Shown here: one piece after another, positions 34,168 through 42,370 of the stretch | Layout: each line of letters opens with the position of its first letter | Position numbering within the stretch: position 1 is the stretch's first letter | Source of the DNA: Peteryoungia aggregata LMG 23059 | GTDB lineage: Bacteria; Pseudomonadota; Alphaproteobacteria; Rhizobiales; Rhizobiaceae | Length of the DNA stretch: 64,000 bases | Direction of reading: 5' to 3' | NCBI RefSeq assembly: GCF_030814435.1 | Contig: NZ_JAUSUW010000001.1 | Location: 496,001-560,000 of the forward strand | Program-made: the position numbers and the translations under genes | Notes under the pieces: model-generated | The model's input: only the letters and a program-made list of their open reading frames with translations | Databases searched by the model: none | What the model was told of the DNA's origin: nothing

Positions 34168-35655
34168 GTGAGCAGAGACGGCAGCCCATCACTCTCGGAG
34201 AGGACAGTCAGGGCGGGTCTCTGGATGACGGGTGGCAGGTTTCTGGCCAAATGCCTGGACCTCATTTCCCTCCTCATTCTGGCCCGTTTCCTGGGGCCTG
34301 CTGAGTTTGGCGTCGTCGCGATGGCGATGACGGCCGTGATCATCGTCGAGACATTCTCCGAGATGCCCTTGTCGGCCGCGCTCCTGAACTACCAGGCACC
34401 GACGGACGCGATGTACGATACGGCCCTCACGATTGCGATCCTGCGTGCGCTCGCCATCGTCGCAATGCTCTGCGCTCTCTCCTGGCCTCTGGCACAGCTC
34501 TATGACGAACCCCGCCTCATCGCACTTCAGTGTGCCCTGTCCCTCGCACCAGCGATGCGCGGCCTGCTGAGCCAGAGGCTCACCGAATATGCACGCGTGC
34601 TGGATTTCCGCCGCGACGTCGCGCTCGATGTCATGGCCAAAGCCGGGTCGCTGGTGATCGCAACCATCCTGGCCGCCATGACGGGAAGCTATTGGGCGAT
34701 CGCGATCGGCAAGATCTCGACGACGGCCATCGCGATGATGGCCTCCTACCTCTTTGCACCACAGCGCTTCCGTTTGACCCTGGCGGAATGGCACGTCTTC
34801 GCTGACATGATCGGCTGGAACGCCGCGCGGCAGATATTGGTCGCGCTGAACTGGCAGATAGACAAGCTGATCCTTCCGCGCTTCGTCGACGTCGCCACAT
34901 TCGGTCGGTTCAGCTGGGCCGACAGCCTGGTCGCCGTCCCGGCACAGGCCATCATTCAACCCATCACCCCGCCCCTGTTCTCAGCCTTTGTCGCGGCACG
35001 CGAGGGCGGGCAGATGGACAGGGTATACCTCAAGGCCTCAACCGGAGTATTCGCGGTAACCGGGACGATCTTCCTGATGATGGCGCTTCTGGCAGAGCCG
35101 ATCATTCATCTCATTCTGGGCCCTCGATGGCAGGAGACGGCACCGATCCTGACCTGGCTCGCCTGCGCAGCCGCCATCGGTTTTGCACCGACGGTTCTGC
35201 TGCCCGCGCTGGCGATGGCGCTTAACAACACCAGGATCGCCTTCATCCAGCTCTTGATTGAGTTCAGCGTCAAGGTACCGTTGATCATAGCTTTAACCAT
35301 GACCATGAAGCTGCAGGGGCTTCTCATCGGTCACACGATCGCATCGGTGGTCGGCTTCATCGTCACCATGGTGCTGGTTCGCAAACTGGCCGATCTCAGC
35401 ATCACGACCCAGCTCATCGGCTTTTTGCGACCCTCGGCCGCGATGCTGCCCATGGCGCTGTTCCTGGTGGGCACATCGAATGTCTTCGGCCCGCAAGACA
35501 GTGCACTCTACACATTCCTCAACCTCTCCTGGATCTGCGGCGTTGCGCTGGTCCTGTTCGCCGCAGTCGATCTTTTTCTCTGGAAACTCTCAGGCGCTCC
35601 GGATGGCTGGGAAGCACTCGCCTTGAGAATGGCGCGAAAGATTGTGCGACGATAG
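34168..35655 (+). CDS. Polysaccharide flippase (Wzx/MATE-like)
   Basis: A 495-residue polytopic membrane protein of the polysaccharide flippase superfamily: TVRAGLWMTGGRFLAKCLDL, ISLLILARFLGPAEFGVVAM at the N-terminus, then about twelve spans. It should move lipid-linked repeat units across the inner membrane. The start used is a GTG at 34168; the ATG at TGGRF is an alternative. The 283 bases before it hold no gene. First gene of the polysaccharide cluster, and one of two flippases in it (the other is at 46622-48145). Confidence 0.88.
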   Translation: MSRDGSPSLSERTVRAGLWMTGGRFLAKCLDLISLLILARFLGPAEFGVVAMAMTAVIIVETFSEMPLSAALLNYQAPTDAMYDTALTIAILRALAIVAMLCALSWPLAQLYDEPRLIALQCALSLAPAMRGLLSQRLTEYARVLDFRRDVALDVMAKAGSLVIATILAAMTGSYWAIAIGKISTTAIAMMASYLFAPQRFRLTLAEWHVFADMIGWNAARQILVALNWQIDKLILPRFVDVATFGRFSWADSLVAVPAQAIIQPITPPLFSAFVAAREGGQMDRVYLKASTGVFAVTGTIFLMMALLAEPIIHLILGPRWQETAPILTWLACAAAIGFAPTVLLPALAMALNNTRIAFIQLLIEFSVKVPLIIALTMTMKLQGLLIGHTIASVVGFIVTMVLVRKLADLSITTQLIGFLRPSAAMLPMALFLVGTSNVFGPQDSALYTFLNLSWICGVALVLFAAVDLFLWKLSGAPDGWEALALRMARKIVRR

Positions 35656-35693
35656 CAGGCGAGGCAGATGCGGGATCCCCGGGCCAGCGGACG

Positions 35694-36980
35694 TCAATGG
35701 ACCAGGGAGCGGTTTGCCACATCCGCCTGCAGCATCTGCGAGCGATAGAGGTCGAACAGGCGTTGCTGCCAATTGCTCGCTGAGAGGATCATATGGTCCC
35801 GTCCGAGAAATCCGCGATGGCTCATCGCAGCGATCGTGACATCATCCGCAGCCAGTGTTTTCAACGTCGCGCTCAGCCCCGCCGTATCATAAGGATTGCA
35901 GCGGAAACCGACGCCCTCCTGCAGGATATCGTCCCGGGTCGCTGCAAAATCGCTGATGATGACGGGAATTCCGGAGCTGATCGCCTCATAGGCCACCAGA
36001 GAGAATGTCTCTCTGGAACGGGTGGGAACGACGACGCATCGTGCCCTGCTGGCGACCTCCCGCAGTCCCAGGCGGTCCTTGAAACCGAGCAGCCGCGCCC
36101 GTGGATAACGAGCCGCGATCTCTTTGGCCAGCTCGCCGTCTCCGACAAAGGTCACCGGTACATCAGCTTGCTTCGCCGCGTCCGCCAGCAGCAGCACACC
36201 CTTGTCGTGATCAAGGCGGCCAACGAACAGGAACTCGGAATTGTCTTCCGCAGCGACCCGCTCCGCAGACCATGGCTCCACGACGTTCCTCAGCACCTTG
36301 ATCGAACGGGCAGCAACACCTCCATGCTCAAGCAGGCCGACCATTCCTTCGTGGACAGCGAGGACAGTCCCCTTTGACCGGGACAGGTCCATGAACGCCC
36401 GCCGTTCGATATCCCGGACGATCCGCCATGCCTTTTCCAGGCGAGACCGGCGATCACAGTTCGAGCCCAGGCATGCGAGCGACAGCGGCGCCAGCGTACA
36501 AGGCACGCCCTTCTGGAAATTGAAGTAGCCCCCGTTCGGACAGGCAAGGAAGAAATCATGCGCACTGAGGACCACACGCGCCATCACCGGGCGCAGGACC
36601 GCGAAGATCGATGGCGACAGGATCTTTGACCAGTTGTGAACGTGATACAGCGTGCCCGGCGTGTCATTTTCCCGGATGAGAGCCCGCAGCCTGCGGGCAG
36701 CCGTCGCATTGAAGAGCCCCGTGATGGCAGCGTTGGCGAACGACAGACGACGCAATTCGCTGTTGCCGATCGCATGGATCTCGACACCCTTCTCCCGCAA
36801 GCCCGGATTGTCTCCGGAATCGCCGCAGAAATAGACAACGGACACACCATGATCCGCGAGCATTCCCGCGTTCTTCAAGGCAATGACAGACGGCCCGTCG
36901 CGCGCCTCGCAAAGGTCGCTTATGATGACGACACGACTGGGCATGACGTCAGAAATGCCGCCTTCTTTCAGCCTGGTCAT
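35694..36980 (-). CDS. Glycosyltransferase, GT4 type
   Basis: A 428-residue GT-B glycosyltransferase. The C-terminal donor domain is recognisable (FLFVGRLDHDKGVLLLADAA, VVVPTRSRETFSLVAYEAIS with the conserved E-x7-E pattern). The acceptor half carries a Cys-containing segment (FFLACPNGGYFNFQKGVPC, then SLACLGSNCDRRSR) seen in a subset of polysaccharide GT4 enzymes. The ATG at 36980 was chosen for its GGAG site; MPSRVV at 36944 is an alternative. It converges on the first flippase gene. Donor sugar unknown. Confidence 0.86.
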   Translation of the reverse strand: MTRLKEGGISDVMPSRVVIISDLCEARDGPSVIALKNAGMLADHGVSVVYFCGDSGDNPGLREKGVEIHAIGNSELRRLSFANAAITGLFNATAARRLRALIRENDTPGTLYHVHNWSKILSPSIFAVLRPVMARVVLSAHDFFLACPNGGYFNFQKGVPCTLAPLSLACLGSNCDRRSRLEKAWRIVRDIERRAFMDLSRSKGTVLAVHEGMVGLLEHGGVAARSIKVLRNVVEPWSAERVAAEDNSEFLFVGRLDHDKGVLLLADAAKQADVPVTFVGDGELAKEIAARYPRARLLGFKDRLGLREVASRARCVVVPTRSRETFSLVAYEAISSGIPVIISDFAATRDDILQEGVGFRCNPYDTAGLSATLKTLAADDVTIAAMSHRGFLGRDHMILSASNWQQRLFDLYRSQMLQADVANRSLVH

Positions 36981-37194
36981 CCAACTCCATCCCCCACGTG
37001 GTGCCTGCACAAGTGCAGCACGTCACTCCTGTGCCTTTAGTATCACCTGCGACCATTGGGTGATTGCCCGCAGACGCCCGCAGCCAGCTTTCGCTGATCC
37101 AGGCGCACTCCCTCCCGCGGGGCTGCAAGTCGAGGCACTTGTGTCAGCAGCGTCCGACACACCGACCGTCCGCGCTCCGATCTCGGCGTGATTG

Positions 37195-39219
37195 TCAGGC
37201 ATCGGCCGGTCTCCCGCCCATCGGTTCGATTGCCCTGCCGGCATCGAATGAAGTCACCCGCTCAGGAGCCAGCTGTCCGCGCAACAGATCGAGAAGTGCA
37301 TGCATGTTGCCCCTGATCCTGCCTCTTCGGTCGATGTAAGGCTCGGGCAAGAAGCCACGCCCGAAATTGCTGGCAAGGTTGCGGAAGATCTGGCCCACCA
37401 CCAGACGCGGTTCCATCGTGCCTTTTCTCATCATGTAGATCGGATTGGCGATCTGGGAGTAGCCGAAGCGCTCACCGCTGGTGCGCCCGCTCTTGACCCC
37501 CATATGGACCCCGAGACAGTCAGGTGACTTGACCAGCCTGCCGCCGCGCGCGGCCAGCTGGGCGCCAAAGTCACGATCCTCAAGCCAGCCATAGAGCACA
37601 AGACGCTCGTCAAATCTGACATCACCGATCGCGCCAAACCGAAAGGCCATATTGCATCCATAGGGGCTGTAGCGTTCGGCCCAACCCGACTTGGGTTCGC
37701 CGGTTGCAGCCTCGACGATCTGGACAGCCTCTTCGAACGGAATACCCGGCCCCTTGATCCCGTCGGCAACCACATGCCCGGTGACACCCACGATACCCCT
37801 GTCGTCCTGGAGGATCTGAGCGGCCCTCGACAGCCATTCGGCATCGGCCACGAAATCGTCGTCGAAAAAGGCGACGATTTCGGTGCCGGCCTCGATCGCC
37901 TTCAGCGCCGTGTTGCGTTGGGCCGGCAGCCCCACCGGAGAGAGCACGACCTTCACTGCATCAAGCGACACAAGGTCTCCTGCATCCTCAAGTTTGCTGC
38001 AGGAGACGATGACAGACGACGGCGCCAGGGTTTGGGTCGCAAGGAAATGGCGCACCGTCGCAGACACCACGTCAGGTCTGCCGAGAGTGGCGAACACCGC
38101 AGCCACCCGCGACTGTGTTCGCTTCGGGGCAGCCGACCTCCTCACGCCTGAGACAGGGTTTTCCAGCAGCTCCAGATACCCCTCCGCACTGCTCATCCAG
38201 GAAAAATGGCGGCATTGTTCTCGACCCGCACCAATCAGATGAACCCGCAATGCCTCCGATTCCGCCAGGGAACGAATGTTGTCCACCCATTGCCGTTGAT
38301 CGAACGGAGAAGCCATCAATGCGGCCTCTCCACAGACCTCCGGCATGCTGGCGGCATCAGAGGACAGGACAGGACAGCCCCGCGCCATCGCCTCCACGAT
38401 CGGCAGCCCGAAACCCTCGGTGACAGACGGAAAGACGAGGCAGAGAGCGTGATCAAGAAGATGGGCGAGATCGTCGTCCGTCACCCTGCCGCAATGATAG
38501 ACATTGGAATGCTCGAAAGAAGCGCCCGTCGCACCGATCGCACCGCCCCCCGCGATGACGATGTTGATCCCCATCTCATCGAGCCGGGGAGCAATCGCAA
38601 CAAGCAGTGACATGTTCTTGTGTTTGGCGCGGGAACCAAAGGCCAGCACATACGGACGATCTCCTTCCTCGACAGGCAAACCCGCAGGCAATTTCGCCTT
38701 CGCCGGGTTCCAGAGCAAAGCGTGCTCATGACCATTCGGCAGGACCGCGATCTCCGAAAGGGCTATCGGCAGATACCGGGCGAGTTGCCGGGCTGACGCG
38801 TGAGAAACCGTCGCGATCCTCGCTGCGCGCCGCACCAGCAATGGCTGAAGGCTACGATAGGCCGCCCGAAAACCGCAGCTGTAGCTTTCCGGCGAGGACA
38901 GAACGTTGCTGTCATGGATACAGACGATCTGCTCGTTCTTGATAGCTGGCGCCATATTGCAAAGATTGAGGAGCCGACGACCGAGTGAGGCCAGCGGCAA
39001 CTCTGCCTGCTCCCAGGCATAGCCTTGCAGAAAGCCGGTTTCGACGGTGCGAAGGCGATGGTAGCCCGGCTGGCTGGCTGACCTCGGCGTCAGCACCACA
39101 GACCCGCTCGCCTCTTCAAGCCGATCGATGGCGTCGACGACATTGCGGGCATACCGCTGAACGCCGGTGATGCTCTGGGTAAGATAGCGACCGTTCACCA
39201 CGAACGCAGAAGCACTCAT
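37195..39219 (-). CDS. Bifunctional glycosyltransferase: GT4-GT2 fusion
   Basis: A 674-residue protein with two catalytic modules. Residues ~1-355 are a GT4 enzyme (NGRYLTQSITGVQRYARNVV, FPSVTEGFGLPIVEAMARGC near 268). Residues ~368-674 are a GT2 enzyme (AVFATLGRPDVVSATVRHFL, FFDDDF near 452, LYGWLEDRDFGAQLAARGG). The GT2 half is clearly homologous to the free-standing GT2 at 44686-45627, sharing the tail GRTSG-x-RFGYSQIANP and KGTM-x-PR. It probably adds two consecutive sugars. The ATG at 39219 (MSASAFVVNGRYL) is favoured over a start 30 bases upstream. Confidence 0.88.
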   Translation of the reverse strand: MSASAFVVNGRYLTQSITGVQRYARNVVDAIDRLEEASGSVVLTPRSASQPGYHRLRTVETGFLQGYAWEQAELPLASLGRRLLNLCNMAPAIKNEQIVCIHDSNVLSSPESYSCGFRAAYRSLQPLLVRRAARIATVSHASARQLARYLPIALSEIAVLPNGHEHALLWNPAKAKLPAGLPVEEGDRPYVLAFGSRAKHKNMSLLVAIAPRLDEMGINIVIAGGGAIGATGASFEHSNVYHCGRVTDDDLAHLLDHALCLVFPSVTEGFGLPIVEAMARGCPVLSSDAASMPEVCGEAALMASPFDQRQWVDNIRSLAESEALRVHLIGAGREQCRHFSWMSSAEGYLELLENPVSGVRRSAAPKRTQSRVAAVFATLGRPDVVSATVRHFLATQTLAPSSVIVSCSKLEDAGDLVSLDAVKVVLSPVGLPAQRNTALKAIEAGTEIVAFFDDDFVADAEWLSRAAQILQDDRGIVGVTGHVVADGIKGPGIPFEEAVQIVEAATGEPKSGWAERYSPYGCNMAFRFGAIGDVRFDERLVLYGWLEDRDFGAQLAARGGRLVKSPDCLGVHMGVKSGRTSGERFGYSQIANPIYMMRKGTMEPRLVVGQIFRNLASNFGRGFLPEPYIDRRGRIRGNMHALLDLLRGQLAPERVTSFDAGRAIEPMGGRPADA

Positions 39220-39502
39220 GTCAGTGCCCTGTCGCCTGCAGCAGCCCATGCATGTCCGGCTCGGTCATTCACCAAATTCTCCTTGCGATCATGAGCTCCG
39301 ATCAACGTGCAAACGATCTTGCAGTTAAAGGATAAGCGGCGGATCATCCCCTCGATAGTTGTTGCTTTTGCTGAGACTTACTCAAAAAGGAGTATGTCGG
39401 GAGCAAGCGGAGATCTCGTCGACCGACGCCTGCGCCGGTCTCCTCTGTCGGCGACGACGTCGGCGGGCTCGCGATAGGTTCGGCAGCGTCGAAACAAGCG
39501 TA

Positions 39503-40678
39503 CTAGTGCAGGGGCACCTGGCTCACGTCCTGGAAAAGCGGCGAGCGCGACGCAGCATAGGGTCTGGCCTCGATCGCAACATGACGCTTGGCAAGTTCCT
39601 GGTCGATGATCTTCTTCATCTCGATCTTGAAGTTCATCGAACTGAACTGGGCGGCATGCATCTGGATCGTGTCGGATCGGAATCGCGGCTCCATGGCCTC
39701 GAAGACCTCCACGGCCTCAACCAGCGACTCGACCGATTGATCCTTGAACAGGATGCCCGTATGCCCCGGCACCACCGTATCCAGGGCGCCACCACGCCCA
39801 TAGGCAATCACCGGACGCCCGCTCGCCATGGCTTCGACCGGAACGATGCCGAAGTCTTCCTCACCGGGGAAGACAAGCGCCCGGCAACGGGCAAGTCTGG
39901 ACTTGAGCTCCGAAAAGGAGGCAGGCCCGGTGAAGGTGATCGTAGGCCCTGCAATCCGCTTGAGAGCCTTGACTTCCCGGCTATCGCCGTCACCGAGCAC
40001 GACGAGGTTGCGCCCCAGTTTCGTGAACGCACGCACGGCAAGGTCAATGCGCTTGTAGGGGACGATCTGGCCGGCGCAGAGATAGAAATCCTCGACATCG
40101 CCGCCCGGTACAAAATCCTCGGTTGCGACCGGTGGATGCACGACGACGGACGAACGCCGGTAGTATTTCCCGATACGGTTGGCGACATGATGCGAGTTGG
40201 CCACGAAACGATCGACGCGCAGACTGGAATTCGCATCCCACGTGCGCAAAAGCGGGGCCAGCAATGGCATCATCACCTTCGCCATCAGACCGGCATTGCC
40301 GCGATAGAAGTGGTAGTGATCCCAGAGGTAGCGCATCGGGGAATGACAGTAGCAGACATGCAGCGCGTGCGGCGGTGGGATGATCCCCTTTGCAGGCCCG
40401 GATTCGCTCGAGATGATCAGGTCATAATTTCTGAGATCGAAGCTCTCGAGAGCAAACGGCATGAGCGGCAGCAGGGATTGATAGTGTTTCCTGGAGCCCG
40501 GCACGTGCTGTAGGAAGGAGGTGAAGATGCGGTGGCGCTGGATTTTCTCCGACAGTTTGTCGCGGTCGCAGACCAGGGTGAAGATGTCGGCGTCCGGATA
40601 CATGTCGCACAGCGCCTCGACGACCTTCTCGCCGCCGCGCATGGATACGAGCCAATAGTGAACGATCGCTACCCGCAT
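39503..40678 (-). CDS. Glycosyltransferase, GT4 type (WbaZ-like)
   Basis: A 391-residue GT4 enzyme. The N-terminus MRVAIVHYWLVSMRGGEKVV and the segment CYCHSPMRYLWDHYHFYRG are typical of the mannosyl/rhamnosyl transferase subgroup. The donor-site motif is FPGEEDFGIVPVEAMASGRP (E-x7-E). The ATG at 40678 has a clear GGAAGGA site. Acts at the cytoplasmic face on the lipid-linked repeat unit. Sugar unknown. The 283 bases between it and the GT4-GT2 gene hold no gene, only a TACTC-N6-GAGTA dyad (39379-39394). Confidence 0.88.
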   Translation of the reverse strand: MRVAIVHYWLVSMRGGEKVVEALCDMYPDADIFTLVCDRDKLSEKIQRHRIFTSFLQHVPGSRKHYQSLLPLMPFALESFDLRNYDLIISSESGPAKGIIPPPHALHVCYCHSPMRYLWDHYHFYRGNAGLMAKVMMPLLAPLLRTWDANSSLRVDRFVANSHHVANRIGKYYRRSSVVVHPPVATEDFVPGGDVEDFYLCAGQIVPYKRIDLAVRAFTKLGRNLVVLGDGDSREVKALKRIAGPTITFTGPASFSELKSRLARCRALVFPGEEDFGIVPVEAMASGRPVIAYGRGGALDTVVPGHTGILFKDQSVESLVEAVEVFEAMEPRFRSDTIQMHAAQFSSMNFKIEMKKIIDQELAKRHVAIEARPYAASRSPLFQDVSQVPLH

Positions 40679-41011
40679 GGTTTTTCCTTCCGATATCACG
40701 GTGGCAATCTACCCACGCATCCGATCTCCCGGACAGAACCCACTAAGGTCTATCGGCATCACCAAAGTGACAGATACCGTCCGACCGCAACCTCCCACTC
40801 AACCAAATGACGCAAGATCTTGCCGAAACACGCTGTCGGATCTCATCCGATAGGAGGGAGGGCGTACCCATCCCTACCAAAAGTGACTAGGCCCCACCGA
40901 TAGGGAGTGAATTTACTCCGCACGCATTGGCGCGAAGATGGAGAAGTAGCGTGCCGGATGCTGCCAGCATGTCTGGCATGCCGGTGCAGCAACCAAACAC
41001 GGGGCGAGGCA
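40679..41011. promoter_or_regulatory. Divergent intergenic region with dyad, polysaccharide export promoter
   Basis: 333 bases separate the GT4 and the ExoF-like gene. No gene is credible. It holds two similar tracts, CCGATAGGAGGGAGG (40848 onward) and CCGATAGGGAGTG, the second running into an imperfect 16-bp palindrome GGAGTGAATTTACTCC (40904-40919). These are candidate sites for the cluster regulator, by position only. Confidence 0.35.
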
Positions 41012-42331
41012 ATGCTGGTACGACATTCACGAACATCGCCTTGGGCGCGTCCGTATCGTTCGGGGCTATTGGGCTGCGCGCTGGCTGGGTTGCTGCTTCT
41101 GCCCCTGGCCACCCCCGCAAATGCAGACGCCAGGCTCCTGCCGTTGACACGCGTGAAGGTGACCATTGTCGAATGGATCGCTTCGACCGGAGAATACAAG
41201 GAGTGGACGGCACTCAACGGCGAGTATTCCGTGTCCCAGACCGGCACCATCGCGATCCCTTTGCTCGGCGAGTTCACGGTAAAGGACGAGACCGCGAGTT
41301 CGGTCGCACAGAAGATTTCGACGCTTCTTAAGGCGAAGACGGGTCTGGCCGCCGCACCGGTGGCCACCGTCGAGGTCACACGCTACCCCATGTTCTACGT
41401 CTCCGGTGTAGTGGCCAATCCCGGCGAGCTGGAATTTCGCCCCGGGCTCACGATCACCCAGGCGGTTGCGATGGCGGGCGGTCGCGAGCGGCGAAACGAA
41501 GCCAATGGGCTCGGCGAACTGGAGCAGTTGCGCTACGCCGGCGAGCTGAAGCGCTTCGACCTGCTGCTGAAGCAGCTTATGGCAAAACGGGCTCGTCTCG
41601 AGGCAGAGCTGAATGACAGCCCAAAGGTCGAGTTTCCGCCAGAACTCGCCAATGCACGCGACGGCAGCACCGGAAAACTGTTCATCCAGAGTGAGGGTGA
41701 CCTGTTTCTGGCGCGCGCGGAAGCACTGAAACGGCAATTGACCTCTCTTTCCGAGTTGCAGGATCTGCTCGGAAAGGAAATCGACGTGCTGGATGAAAAG
41801 ACGGCGGTGCAGGATCGCCAGATCAAGATTGCGCAGGACGAACTCGCGAGCATCGCTTCCCTGGTCGACTCGGGCACCTTGGCCAAATCGCGCGAGACTG
41901 CGCTGGAACGGGTCGTCGCCGACCTCAGCAGCGACAAGCTTGACCTCGTGGTCGCGGCGATGCGGGCGAAGCAGAAGCTGAGCGAGACGGAGCGGGATGC
42001 GATCACCCTGAGGGGCCAGAGGCGGACCGAGGCCGGACGCGATCTTCAGGAAGTGACGGCAGAGATCGAAGACACCAAGCTCAAGCGCGACACGGTGATT
42101 GAGCTTCTTCAGGCCGCGGGTGCCGCTGTATCGCGCGATGTGGCACGGGCCGCAGCAGCGGTCACGCCACTGAACTACTGGGTGACACGGGCGGACGGTG
42201 GCGGAATTCCGGTCGAACTGCCGCCTGACGCGGCTCTTGCTCCAGGGGACGTCCTTGACGTTCGCTACGACATCTCGTCGGACGCTGCTGATTTGCCGCA
42301 GGTTTCACGGGTCGCACAGCCTTCGCAATAA
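41012..42331 (+). CDS. Polysaccharide biosynthesis/export protein, ExoF-like
   Basis: A 439-residue secreted protein. The signal peptide ends LLLPLATPANADA. The Poly_export domain follows (VEWIASTGEYKEWTALNGEY, GEFTVKDETASSVAQKISTL), then an SLBB-like domain (YPMFYVSGVVANPGELEFRP, LTITQAVAMAGG). The C-terminal half is a long predicted coiled coil (residues ~190-390). This matches rhizobial ExoF-type proteins more than short Wza proteins; there is no lipobox. It probably forms the periplasmic/outer-membrane export channel with the co-polymerase that follows 39 bases downstream. Confidence 0.88.
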   Translation: MLVRHSRTSPWARPYRSGLLGCALAGLLLLPLATPANADARLLPLTRVKVTIVEWIASTGEYKEWTALNGEYSVSQTGTIAIPLLGEFTVKDETASSVAQKISTLLKAKTGLAAAPVATVEVTRYPMFYVSGVVANPGELEFRPGLTITQAVAMAGGRERRNEANGLGELEQLRYAGELKRFDLLLKQLMAKRARLEAELNDSPKVEFPPELANARDGSTGKLFIQSEGDLFLARAEALKRQLTSLSELQDLLGKEIDVLDEKTAVQDRQIKIAQDELASIASLVDSGTLAKSRETALERVVADLSSDKLDLVVAAMRAKQKLSETERDAITLRGQRRTEAGRDLQEVTAEIEDTKLKRDTVIELLQAAGAAVSRDVARAAAAVTPLNYWVTRADGGGIPVELPPDAALAPGDVLDVRYDISSDAADLPQVSRVAQPSQ

Positions 42332-42370
42332 TCATCAGTGGATCAACAGGCACGAAGGAGGGAAAAGCCC

